Origin: Candidatus Dependentiae bacterium
Lineage (GTDB): Bacteria; Babelota; Babeliae; Babelales; Vermiphilaceae
Length of the DNA: 56,400 bases
Assembly (NCBI GenBank): GCA_026389015.1
Contig: JAPLIR010000006.1
Coordinates: 1-56,400 of the forward strand
Direction: 5' to 3'
Shown: piece by piece, positions 27,414 through 34,875 of the stretch
Layout: each line of letters starts with the position of its first letter
How positions within the stretch are numbered: position 1 is the stretch's first letter
Notes under the pieces: generated by a model
What the model was told of the DNA's origin: nothing
Databases searched by the model: none
The model's input: the letters and a program-made list of their open reading frames with translations, nothing else
Translations under genes and position numbers: made by a program

Positions 27414-27776
27414 TCGATTACAAAAATTAATAAATATCTTCTAATATATCCAATACGCTGATTATGTCAATTAAAAACGATGCATAATTTCTATTGTAAT
27501 TACTATATAAAAAGAGATTATGACAGGTTTCAGATAATGCCTGGCAAACAAAGCACCCTTAACAGCCAACACGCCAAATAATACATTTAGAATGAATAAA
27601 GAGATCTTTACCAAAATAGATAGGCCGATGAGGCCTCCTGGCCACCACATGATGTCACGACTATTGAGCTACTGTAGAATGAGATCACTACAATCAGAAT
27701 CTTTGTCCACACAACCTAACCCAAAGTATACAGGGGCTACACATAAAGGTTGAAGCCCCCACAAAACAAAGATATC
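27414..27776. other. Intergenic region without a recognisable gene
   Basis: About 360 bp with no credible open frame on either strand. It holds an imperfect hairpin formed by GGGGCT near 27733 and AGCCCC near 27753, just downstream of the 27777-28253 gene on the minus strand and without a T run, and a smaller GGCC-rich inverted repeat near 27630-27645. I see no tRNA or known RNA. Confidence 0.5.
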
Positions 27777-28253
27777 TTAATTTTTTTCAGTAAGATCAGG
27801 AAGCGATACCACATCGGCAATCGTATCTATTTCCTGCTGGAGAGTATCAACCACGTCACCTGCTGTATCGACCTCTTGTCCAATTTTTTGAATAAGTTCG
27901 CTCAAGTCTTGACTTGTTTGCCCTGCAAATTTGTTTGAATAATCCTCAGCTGCGTCAGAAATCGCTCGAGTCAACGCTCGAGCGTCCCGTACCGCTTTAG
28001 CAGCATCTGTAAGTGAACCAACTTTTTCTTTAAAAACTTCTTCAGAATTACTGTCCAATGCTAAAAAATCATTTAAATTTTTTGAAATTTCACGTGCAAT
28101 AGAGTGCGCATGAGCCGTGTACATAGTAACTTTTTCAATCTCGGTTTTAATATTAGCCGCTAAGTTGCTTTCTTCACTGCCTTTATCCATGCCGTTGCAA
28201 CCATTAAACAATGCTAGTACAACAGTAATAACTATACCATGCTTCATGTTCAT
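27777..28253 (-). CDS. Small exported helical protein, possible lipoprotein
   Basis: 158 residues. The N terminus MNMKHGIVITVVLALFNGC ends in a Cys that could be lipidated, but Phe at position -3 makes the lipobox weak. The remainder is charged and predicted helical, with long stretches of Leu/Ile/Val/Ala at coiled-coil spacing (SDAAEDYSNKFAGQTSQDLS, IGQEVDTAGDVVDTLQQEID). AAGGGG five bases before the ATG supports the start. No family recognised; it may sit at the inner or outer membrane. Confidence 0.7.
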   Translation of the reverse strand: MNMKHGIVITVVLALFNGCNGMDKGSEESNLAANIKTEIEKVTMYTAHAHSIAREISKNLNDFLALDSNSEEVFKEKVGSLTDAAKAVRDARALTRAISDAAEDYSNKFAGQTSQDLSELIQKIGQEVDTAGDVVDTLQQEIDTIADVVSLPDLTEKN

Positions 28254-28397
28254 GTATTCCCCTTTTTTCTAAAAAAAAATTGTATGCGAGCCACTAAAGA
28301 AATAGGGACAACATACAATAAATACGTACTCAACTACCAAGAGTAGAATAATACAAATCGAGGAACAAGATCAATAAAAAGGTGATGGTGTTTAGTT

Positions 28398-28739
28398 CTA
28401 GAAATCAAGCATTTTTTTGCCGGATAAAAAATGAAAATGCATATGGAACACACTTTGTCCTGCATCGGCGCCATTATTAATAATTAAACGGAAAGCGCCA
28501 GAACCTGACAAATGACTCGAAAGTTCTTGTGCCATGAGCATCATAGGCACAACAACGGCACTATTATTTTCATCAAGGGATTTAACATCTTTAACATGAA
28601 TTTTGGGGAGGATAAGATAATGAACTGGTGCCTTTGGAGCTATATCCTGAATGACCATGACATCATTATTTTCTAGAATGATTTTTGCTGGGATTAGTTT
28701 GGCTATGATTTTACAAAAAAGACATTGAGCATCAAACAT
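28398..28739 (-). CDS. HIT family nucleotide-binding protein
   Basis: 113 residues from ATG 28739; the frame is open further upstream, but AAGGA lies nine bases before this ATG, and the extra region belongs to a repeat and tRNA-Leu. Motifs: N-terminal CLFCKI (the CxxC typical of the branch related to YcfF/HinT), ENNDVMVIQDIAPKAPVHYL, ILPKIHVKDV, and the catalytic histidine triad HMHFH near residue 99. HIT proteins of this type hydrolyse adenosine phosphoramidates and related AMP conjugates in the cytoplasm. Length fits the family. Confidence 0.92.
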   Translation of the reverse strand: MFDAQCLFCKIIAKLIPAKIILENNDVMVIQDIAPKAPVHYLILPKIHVKDVKSLDENNSAVVVPMMLMAQELSSHLSGSGAFRLIINNGADAGQSVFHMHFHFLSGKKMLDF

Positions 28740-28816
28740 TGAGATAGATCCTTTTTTTAAATCTCGCTTCAGGTTTGGTTGGCCTTGATAAATGAATAAA
28801 GCTAATATCAAAAAAA

Positions 28817-28977
28817 TAAGCCCGTCGTCGCCTACGGCTATTTCGGGCAGTCTTCCGTCTTCGCCTTTGGCTTCGTCGGACGCAGTCGCCTTTTTTAATG
28901 AACTTCTTCCTTCAAAAAACTGGCGGAGCCAGAAGTAGCTAGCTCTACGAGGGAAGCGAGAAGAACCTAGCGAAGAC
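28817..28977 (-). repeat. GC-rich repeat and terminator-like hairpin after tRNA-Leu
   Basis: Read on the minus strand from the tRNA 3' end, this region has a TTCGCT...GAGCT...GGCTCCGCCAG segment resembling the repeats that follow the other tRNAs. It ends in GCCCG...CGGGC followed by TTATTTTTTT, which would work as a terminator. The final part (GCCGTAGGCGACGACGGGCT) recurs with one extra base at about 42607-42630. Confidence 0.55.
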
Positions 28978-29064
28978 TGGTGCCGGAGGTCGGACTCGAA
29001 CCGACACAGTGCGAACACCGCGGGATTTTGAATCCCGTGCGTCTACCAATTTCGCCACTCCGGC
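28978..29064 (-). tRNA. tRNA-Leu (anticodon CAA)
   Basis: Folds as a class II tRNA with acceptor GCCGGAG/CTCCGGC, anticodon stem CGGGA/TCCCG with loop TTCAAAA, a long variable arm, T arm GTCGG-TTCGAGT-CCGAC, discriminator A and an encoded CCA (28978-28980). Reads UUG codons. Confidence 0.95.
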
Positions 29065-29115
29065 ATATCAATTTGCTGATAATAAGGTACTAGAATTACA
29101 GAAAATATCAATAAA

Positions 29116-30315
29116 TTATAAAATATCCGATAGATGAAACACCGGCAAGTACACAGAAAATATCAAAAAGGTAATGAGCAACCCAAGAACAATCATTAAT
29201 AATGGGTTAATCATAGCCGTAATAATCTTCAATGAACGTTTAACGCGATCTTGATACGCAACCGCAGCGCGAGAGAGCAACGTGCTCAAACGACCCGATT
29301 CTTCGCCAACACGAACAATCGCTATGCTATCCGGTCCAAATAATTGTGCCGGATCATGCAACATTGCTTGGCTTAACGAACTACCAGCTTCAACTTCGCG
29401 TTCAATAATGCCGATATAATAATGGATAACCTTATTACTTATTGTTTGTTGTGCAAGCGCCAAGGCGGGCACCAACTGCATGCCACCATTCAATAGCATT
29501 GCCAACGCATGCAAAAAATAGGCCAACGAGCTCTGCTTAATCAAAAAACCTACCCATGGCACGGTTAATAAAAAACGATCCCACTGCCAAGAGCCTCGTG
29601 CCGTTTGAGCGTATAAACGCATGACAAAGCCAACCAAAAATCCAGCGCCTACCAAAAGCATCATATATCGACTGCGCAAAAACGAGCTCATACTAATCAT
29701 CACCTGTGTCACATAGGGTAATTCTTGCTTGACCGATTGAAACATGCCAATAAACCGCGGCATGATTACCATAATAATCAACAACGCCACAAAACAAAAA
29801 AAGCTGAAAGTAAACATAGGAACCATAGCTGCAGATCTCAAACGCCTTCTAAAATCATGCCCCATCTGCAAATAGTCGCTCAACATGGTGAGCGCAGCCA
29901 CCAAACGGCCTGACTCCTCTCCAACGTGGACCATTTGCACCATGACTTGGTCAAACACCCGTGGATAACAACTCAAAGACTGACTCAACGAACTACCCTC
30001 ATGCACCTTTTGCGTAATGCTATCAATAACTTCCTGAAAGCGCGCATGCTCAGTTTGTGATGATATAATGAGCAAGGCATCGGGCAATAATACCCCAGCG
30101 CTTAATAATTCTGAAAGTTGCTTGAAAAGCTGAATTTTAAGAGAAACCTTAACCGAACGTGAAAATAAAGACCATTGTTTGACAGGCGAGCAGGAAAGCA
30201 AAGCAATCTCCTGCTTAAACAGCAGGGTGTCCAATTCTTCCTTTGATCGAGCAAAAAGTTTGCCTTTGTGTATCTGACCAATAATATCGATACCCTGCCA
30301 GGTAAAATAAGGCAT
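29116..30315 (-). CDS. Type II secretion / type IV pilus inner-membrane protein (GspF/PilC family)
   Basis: 399 residues, the normal length for the family. N-terminal cytoplasmic segment (MPYFTWQGIDIIGQIHKGKL) followed by two T2SF domains. The first is about residues 60-180 (LFKQLSELLSAGVLLPDALL, VQMVHVGEESGRL) and the second about 265-385 (YFLHALAMLLNGGMQLVPAL, AIVRVGEESGRLSTLL). Three hydrophobic segments are visible (near 170, 220 and 370). It forms the membrane platform for pseudopilus or pilus assembly. AAGGAG lies seven bases before the ATG. No other pilus or secretion gene lies in this window, so which system it serves is open. Confidence 0.93.
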   Translation of the reverse strand: MPYFTWQGIDIIGQIHKGKLFARSKEELDTLLFKQEIALLSCSPVKQWSLFSRSVKVSLKIQLFKQLSELLSAGVLLPDALLIISSQTEHARFQEVIDSITQKVHEGSSLSQSLSCYPRVFDQVMVQMVHVGEESGRLVAALTMLSDYLQMGHDFRRRLRSAAMVPMFTFSFFCFVALLIIMVIMPRFIGMFQSVKQELPYVTQVMISMSSFLRSRYMMLLVGAGFLVGFVMRLYAQTARGSWQWDRFLLTVPWVGFLIKQSSLAYFLHALAMLLNGGMQLVPALALAQQTISNKVIHYYIGIIEREVEAGSSLSQAMLHDPAQLFGPDSIAIVRVGEESGRLSTLLSRAAVAYQDRVKRSLKIITAMINPLLMIVLGLLITFLIFSVYLPVFHLSDIL

Positions 30316-30379
30316 ACTTCAGCTCCTTTTTTTATCCCCAGAAAACCACGACTTAAAGGCCGTGTGGGGGGTTAATTGC

Positions 30380-30673
30380 TTACTCATCAAACATACTCTT
30401 TTGTCGCTCAATTCCCAACAACCCTATCAGTTGGTCGAGGGTAACATCAAGATCAATCTTAAGACGTTTGTTCCGACTAATCTCGCCGCTCATAATTGTT
30501 ACCCGATCTTGGGCAATGCCAAGCGTCTTGGCAGTAAACTTTACCAGCTCTTTATTAGCTTTTCCTTGCTCGGCAGGACTTTTAAGAAAACACTTCAAAC
30601 GGCCTGTTTTGTCTAAAACCCATGATAATCGACCAGAACTGGGCATAACCTTAATTTCTATAATCAATGACAT
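30380..30673 (-). CDS. DUF167 (YggU) family protein
   Basis: 97 residues from ATG 30673; a longer frame upstream lacks family similarity. Typical motifs are IEIKVMPSSGRL, LKCFLKSPAEQGKANKELV and the VTIMSGEISRNKRLKID strand, the hallmark of the YggU/DUF167 family. The biochemical role of this family is unknown. It lies 64 bp upstream of the GspF-like gene on the same strand and could be co-transcribed with it. Confidence 0.9.
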   Translation of the reverse strand: MSLIIEIKVMPSSGRLSWVLDKTGRLKCFLKSPAEQGKANKELVKFTAKTLGIAQDRVTIMSGEISRNKRLKIDLDVTLDQLIGLLGIERQKSMFDE

Positions 30674-30850
30674 AATTTTCCATATTTTATCACCACAACA
30701 ATGATCCAATGATGCTATTGATACCAAAGAATCATTGTAAAATAGCCCCCTCGCATGCAACAATAATAAAAAATTATACTGCATTACTTGCATAAAATAT
30801 CAAATATTTTATCCTTTTGAGTAACTAAGGTGTTTGAAATACAGTTTTTT

Positions 30851-30940
30851 GGAGAGATGGCTGAGTGGTCTATAGCGCTTGCCTGCTAAGCAAGAGTCTG
30901 GGTAATTCCGGACGCGAGGGTTCAAATCCCTCTCTCTCCA
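30851..30940 (+). tRNA. tRNA-Ser (anticodon GCT)
   Basis: Class II tRNA: acceptor GGAGAGA/TCTCTCC, anticodon stem CTTGC/GCAAG with loop CTGCTAA, long variable arm, T arm GAGGG-TTCAAAT-CCCTC. The discriminator appears to be A and CCA is not encoded (ATAC follows), unlike the other tRNAs in this window. Confidence 0.93.
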
Positions 30941-30976
30941 TACTTCGCTCTTTAAGGAGCTTCGTATGGCAGGCCA
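30941..30976 (+). repeat. Short tRNA-trailing repeat
   Basis: Immediately after tRNA-Ser the sequence TTCGCTCTTTAAGGAGCT...GGCAGGCC resembles the head of the longer repeats after tRNA-Arg and tRNA-Ser(TGA) (TTCGCTCTTACGAGCT...GGCGCGGCC). It is a degenerate, head-only copy. Confidence 0.5.
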
Positions 30977-31065
30977 TTCATTTCAAATGATGAAGTCATA
31001 TTTTAAAAAATATCTTAGCCCATTCTAACTTGACATATTACTTAGCAAATCAAAAATAGAAATTT

Positions 31066-31142
31066 GCGCCTATAGCTCAACTGGATAGAGCGTCAGACTA
31101 CGGATCTGAAGGTTAAAGGTTCAACTCCTTTTAGGCGCACCA
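31066..31142 (+). tRNA. tRNA-Arg (anticodon ACG)
   Basis: Acceptor GCGCCTA/TAGGCGC, anticodon stem TCAGA/TCTGA with loop CTACGGA, T arm AAAGG-TTCAACT-CCTTT, discriminator A and encoded CCA (31140-31142). The wobble A would be edited to inosine to read CGU/CGC/CGA. Confidence 0.95.
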
Positions 31143-31306
31143 ACCTACGCTTTTACAAAGCTCCGGTTGGCGCGGCCAGTACTTAAGGTTTCTTTACTAG
31201 ATTAATATCTATCGCAAAAGCGAAGGTTGCCCGCCGAAGTTTTAACGTAGGCTGGGCTTATTCGAAATACGCACAATCAAAGAACTACCAAACTGCTAAA
31301 TAATCT
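31143..31306 (+). repeat. tRNA-linked repeat, copy A (upstream of GIY-YIG gene)
   Basis: Starts at the tRNA-Arg 3' end with AACCTACGC and a GAGCT-type hairpin (GCTCCGGTTGGCGCGGCCAG). A conserved middle (TTACTAGATTAATATC) follows, then AGCGAAGGTTGCCCGCC and GGCTGGGCTTATTCGAAA. Copies B and C at 41847 and 42045 are near-identical over about 160 bp. A head-like motif (CTTCGCTTTTACACAACTC) recurs after the gene near 31551-31570, so the coding region is flanked by heads. Confidence 0.85.
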
Positions 31307-31549
31307 ATGTTTTATGTTTATGTACTCCGCTCTCTTGCCTGCCCTGAACAGATATATATTGGCTATACATCTAATCTTAGCAACAGATTATTGATGCATA
31401 ATAATTCTCAAGTTCCTCATACTTCAAAATATACACCATGGGAATTTATCTCATTTTTTGCTTTTAAAGAGAAGATGAAAGCTATCAATTTTGAAATTTA
31501 TCTAAAAAGCGGATCCGGCAAAGAATTTTTAAAAAAACGTCTCCTATAA
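31307..31549 (+). CDS. Small GIY-YIG nuclease-domain protein (repeat copy A)
   Basis: 80 residues: MFYVYVLRS (the GIY position), then YIGYTSNLSNRLLMHN (YIG position plus the conserved Arg), WEFISFFAF, and a Glu in INFEIYLKSGSG as expected for the metal-binding residue. This matches the small single-domain GIY-YIG proteins (YhbQ/COG2827 type). Such domains cut DNA in repair, homing or transposition. A second copy at 42210-42452 differs at 8 of 80 residues and has the same 160-bp repeat upstream. No Shine-Dalgarno is visible before the ATG in either copy. Being inside a tRNA-linked repeat suggests a mobile role; that is inference. Confidence 0.88.
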   Translation: MFYVYVLRSLACPEQIYIGYTSNLSNRLLMHNNSQVPHTSKYTPWEFISFFAFKEKMKAINFEIYLKSGSGKEFLKKRLL

Positions 31550-31637
31550 ATCTTCGCTTTTACACAACTCTAGAAATTTATCCTTAGATATTCTATCTTC
31601 AAGAAATAAGATACAATCATATCTAAGGAGATAGACA

Positions 31638-32543
31638 ATGAAACTAAAAACAATTCCTTCAACAATTCTGATGTTTTTTCTTGTTTCTGTTTCAGCGCTA
31701 GAAGCTGGAGAAACACAAGGCTTTTTAACCAATCAAGAAATTAATCTTTTTCACCTACAAGGGTACATTGTAAAAAGGCAATGTTTCACCAAAGAGGAAG
31801 TTGATCAATTACGACATCATGTTGAAGCAACCATTGAGCGGACCATCAAGGAAATCCAACAATCTAACGATCAATCTTTGTCCGAACGTGAACAAACAGT
31901 TCACATTGATGGATCACGCATTATCTTTAAACGAAAGTCCCCTGAATCACTATCAATTGCTCGCATAAATGGCGTAGGCGGCATGCAGCCGGCAGTACTC
32001 GACACTATGCGGTCTGAAAAAATGATTCGCACCTATTTTGAATTATTAAATACTACAGATTTAGAACACATCATCTGTCAACTTCATCCTAAAATGCCAG
32101 GTGATGGTATTGCTTTTCCAAGGCATCGCGACATTCAATTCCGCAAAACATTTGATCCTCATTGGACCGATATTTTAGGTAATGGCAGCTATGCCATCTG
32201 CATTATCGCCCTTGATCACATGACACAAGAAAATGGTGGATTGTGGATTGATAAGAATAATTATCCAGAAGATCAAGGATTAGAAGAGGATATCGTTTGG
32301 ATAGATGCTCATCCAGGAGATTTACTCTTCATGCATCCCCGTGTTTTTCATGGCAGTGGTCCCAATATGTCTCCAACGGCAAGCAGAAAAACTCTACTGA
32401 CCGGATTTTGCGCATTCGGTGCAAACCACAAACAATACCCTGGAGCTGATGTTAATGTACGCCTCACGCTCATGAAAGATAGCACTATTGCAAAACAACC
32501 AATAGTTTGGGAAGAATCCTCTACTGCATTGGCTGGCCATTAA
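31638..32543 (+). CDS. Exported phytanoyl-CoA dioxygenase-like (PhyH) protein
   Basis: 301 residues with signal peptide MKLKTIPSTILMFFLVSVSA and AAGGAG upstream. The PhyH-type Fe(II)/2-oxoglutarate fold is indicated by an N-terminal FHLQGYIVKRQCFTKEEVDQ, the metal-binding HRD (FPRHRDIQF) about residue 172, a distal His in RVFHGSGPN, and Arg in TASRKTLLTGF for 2-oxoglutarate. The family hydroxylates small molecules or lipids, and the substrate here is unknown. An exported 2-oxoglutarate dioxygenase is unusual because the cofactor is normally cytoplasmic. The VanX-like gene follows after 10 bp, so the two are probably co-transcribed. Confidence 0.82.
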   Translation: MKLKTIPSTILMFFLVSVSALEAGETQGFLTNQEINLFHLQGYIVKRQCFTKEEVDQLRHHVEATIERTIKEIQQSNDQSLSEREQTVHIDGSRIIFKRKSPESLSIARINGVGGMQPAVLDTMRSEKMIRTYFELLNTTDLEHIICQLHPKMPGDGIAFPRHRDIQFRKTFDPHWTDILGNGSYAICIIALDHMTQENGGLWIDKNNYPEDQGLEEDIVWIDAHPGDLLFMHPRVFHGSGPNMSPTASRKTLLTGFCAFGANHKQYPGADVNVRLTLMKDSTIAKQPIVWEESSTALAGH

Positions 32544-32553
32544 AAAAATTATC

Positions 32554-33177
32554 ATGATGAAAAACTCAATAAAACATTATCGCATCATTGGCCTAGCAAT
32601 ACTGTGTTCAAATATTCAAGCACGCAATCCACATGATCTGGTGGACATCTCTACAATTAATAAAAATATTGTGCTTGATATGCGCTATGCTAGCGAAAAT
32701 AATTTTACCAAGAAGAAAATTTACACCAGCGCTCGCTGTTTTTTACGCACATCGGTTGCACACAAACTTGATGCCGTTCAAAAAGAACTTGAAAAAAAAG
32801 GACTTGGTCTAAAAATATGGGATGGCTATCGCCCACTTTCGGCACAAAGAATCATGTGGAATTTAATACATGATAGTCGCTATGTCGAAAATCCAGCCAA
32901 AGGATCTCGGCACAACAGAGGTTGCGCCGTTGATGTTACGTTAGTCACCAAGAAAGGCAAAGAATTACTTATGCCCACTGGATTTGATGATTTTAGTGAA
33001 AGAGCTCATACGAATTATATGAAGCTACCAAGGCAAGCCATTAAGAACCGCCAGCTCCTTCAAGGCATCATGATTAAACATGGTTTTTTGTCTATGCGCT
33101 TTGAATGGTGGCACTTTGATGAAGCCAATTGGCAACAGTGCCCAATTTTGGATATTGATATCGAAAAGTTAACATAA
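32554..33177 (+). CDS. D-alanyl-D-alanine dipeptidase-like (VanX/DdpX, M15D)
   Basis: 207 residues. Likely signal sequence MMKNSIKHYRIIGLAILCSN. The M15D motifs are all present: VLDMRYASENNF, LKIWDGYRPLSAQ (substrate Arg), SRHNRGCAVDVTL (zinc His and Asp, SxHxxGxAxD) and FEWWHFD (catalytic Glu, zinc His). Enzymes of this family split D-Ala-D-Ala dipeptide and can recycle wall fragments. An exported location fits cell-wall peptide turnover, or processing of peptides from bacteria in the same host. It is coupled to the PhyH-like gene with no clear ribosome binding site of its own. Confidence 0.9.
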   Translation: MMKNSIKHYRIIGLAILCSNIQARNPHDLVDISTINKNIVLDMRYASENNFTKKKIYTSARCFLRTSVAHKLDAVQKELEKKGLGLKIWDGYRPLSAQRIMWNLIHDSRYVENPAKGSRHNRGCAVDVTLVTKKGKELLMPTGFDDFSERAHTNYMKLPRQAIKNRQLLQGIMIKHGFLSMRFEWWHFDEANWQQCPILDIDIEKLT

Positions 33178-33207
33178 GCCCAATATGCAATATTTTAATT
33201 GCACAAT

Positions 33208-33996
33208 CTATTTAATATTTGCTTTCTTAAGCTCATGATTAACATCGATAAGAAACTTAGTTTGGAAAATCCGTTCAGTTTTTGAATCTTTAATAATACA
33301 TTTTGTTTTCATTGCAATAGAAACAATACCCGCAATACCTAGAACCTCTTTTGCTACAACAAAAATCTTTTGTTCAGTGTTAACATAAACACTTTCTCTG
33401 GCAATATTTTCAAGTATTTCTTTCACTTTAAACAAGTCTGATTCTGGACGAACATAAATATCAACAGTAGCCATCATCCCAAGCTCTCCTGCGCTGCTTG
33501 AACTCACAACGTCATTTAAAAAGCGATAATTAGGAATCGTAACAACATCTTCATTGAGAGTTAACAATTTTACTGATACTAATCCTATACTCATGATATC
33601 GCCATACGTATCTTGAAAGGCGATACGATCTCCAACTTGAAATGGTTTATCTATGAGCAAAACCAATCCAGCAATCAAAGATTGAAAGAGCTCCTTGGCA
33701 CCCAAGCCAATAGCAACTCCCATGCTTATTAAAAAGCCTAAATACACTTCTTGGGTTGGTTCAAACACAATAACAATCGTTATGAAAAATCCCAGACAAT
33801 AAATCATAAAATTAAGAAATGGCACCCACAATAAAATAGCCATTCTTTTGGTAGGAAATTTTCTTGTTAATAAAGCAGAAAAACCTCTAATTACTCTTGT
33901 AATGAGTGTAAGAATAATCAAAACCACTATAAAAATAATTACATCTTCCACAGCAGTTTTGGAAAGAAAGTTACGCAACTGATCTAGTTTAAGCAT
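33208..33996 (-). CDS. MscS-family small-conductance mechanosensitive channel
   Basis: 262 residues. Transmembrane segments near 18-38, 55-80 and 85-110 lead into the pore-lining helix (YLGFLISMGVAIGLGAKELF) and the MscS beta domain (LVLLIDKPFQVGDRIAFQDT; VVTIPNYRFLNDVVSSSS). The length and order match a minimal MscS. These channels open on membrane tension and release solutes during hypo-osmotic shock. The gene converges on the VanX-like gene with a 30-bp gap. It lies in a single-gene unit upstream of which nothing else is seen to 34108. Confidence 0.92.
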   Translation of the reverse strand: MLKLDQLRNFLSKTAVEDVIIFIVVLIILTLITRVIRGFSALLTRKFPTKRMAILLWVPFLNFMIYCLGFFITIVIVFEPTQEVYLGFLISMGVAIGLGAKELFQSLIAGLVLLIDKPFQVGDRIAFQDTYGDIMSIGLVSVKLLTLNEDVVTIPNYRFLNDVVSSSSAGELGMMATVDIYVRPESDLFKVKEILENIARESVYVNTEQKIFVVAKEVLGIAGIVSIAMKTKCIIKDSKTERIFQTKFLIDVNHELKKANIK

Positions 33997-34171
33997 TGGT
34001 TCTCACATTAATAGTATGGTTATTAAACTTTTCCAATACAATAAACTATTCGAATCACACACTTCAATAGAAAAATTGATTTAGTGCAACCTCTGGCCAT
34101 TGGGTGCTTTAGAACCAACCGTCACGAGACATATTGCGCCAACGCCACCAAAGAGGTCCTTCCTCATAACT

Positions 34172-34789
34172 CTATAACGCTTTATAAATAGCCCCAAGAT
34201 GGCGGCCTTTTTGGGCATAGTCTAAGCCGTAGCCGACCACAAAGTCAGAAGCAATTTCAAAGCCAATATAATCCACCGGCACATGAATTTTAATGGCATC
34301 TTTTTTATAGAGTAACGTAGCAATTTTAATAGATGCTGGATTTAAAGCAGTGATATGCTTAATGATAAAATCCATCGATAAACCAGAGTCAATAATATCT
34401 TCCACAATAATAATATCGCGCACTGCAATTGAGCGGCTCACATCTTTTGACATGCGCACAGTTCCCGATGATTTTGTGTGATCGCCATAACTAGAAATTT
34501 GAATGAAATCGATTTCGCAATCAACGCCAGCCGCACGCACAAGATCAGCAAAAAACATAAACGATCCATTCAACACACCAATAAAAATGGGGCTTCTATC
34601 AGCATAGTCAATTCTAATAGCGCGACCAAGATCTTGAACTCTTGCATCAAGTTTTTCTTGCGAAATAAATTCAGCAAACTCTTTTTGATTCACGGTGCAT
34701 GAACAATGAATATCTTGAGGCGCCGCAAATGTCACAAGAGCGAATAACATTAATGAGAAAGAAAAGAATGTAATAACATATTTTTTCAT
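34172..34789 (-). CDS. Hypoxanthine phosphoribosyltransferase-like protein with signal peptide
   Basis: 205 residues from ATG 34789 (AAGGAT five bases upstream). The first 24 residues (MKKYVITFFSFSLMLFALVTFA) form a convincing Sec signal, which HPRTs normally lack. The rest is a complete type I phosphoribosyltransferase of the Hpt class: FIGVLNGSFMFFADLVRAA, DFIQISSYG, the PRPP loop IIIVEDIIDSG, ATLLYKKDA and YIGFEIASDFVVGYGLDYA. Such enzymes convert hypoxanthine or guanine plus PRPP to IMP or GMP. Exported, it could work on host purines in the periplasm or host cell. After the TAG stop the frame continues for 20 Trp-rich codons to a TAA at 34109; I treat this as outside the gene. Confidence 0.88.
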   Translation of the reverse strand: MKKYVITFFSFSLMLFALVTFAAPQDIHCSCTVNQKEFAEFISQEKLDARVQDLGRAIRIDYADRSPIFIGVLNGSFMFFADLVRAAGVDCEIDFIQISSYGDHTKSSGTVRMSKDVSRSIAVRDIIIVEDIIDSGLSMDFIIKHITALNPASIKIATLLYKKDAIKIHVPVDYIGFEIASDFVVGYGLDYAQKGRHLGAIYKAL

Positions 34790-34875
34790 AGCAGATCCTT
34801 TGTTGAATAGAGTGTCCCATAAATAATAAAGGAAACAGTATAACAAAAAAAATCGACCTGGATACTATTTCATTC

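Noticed and set aside
28740-29018. Upstream extension of the HIT protein
   Set aside because: It runs through a repeat and most of tRNA-Leu, and a good ribosome binding site marks the shorter start at 28739.
33186-33203. Terminator between the VanX-like and MscS genes
   Set aside because: Only a six-bp AT-rich stem without a proper T run.
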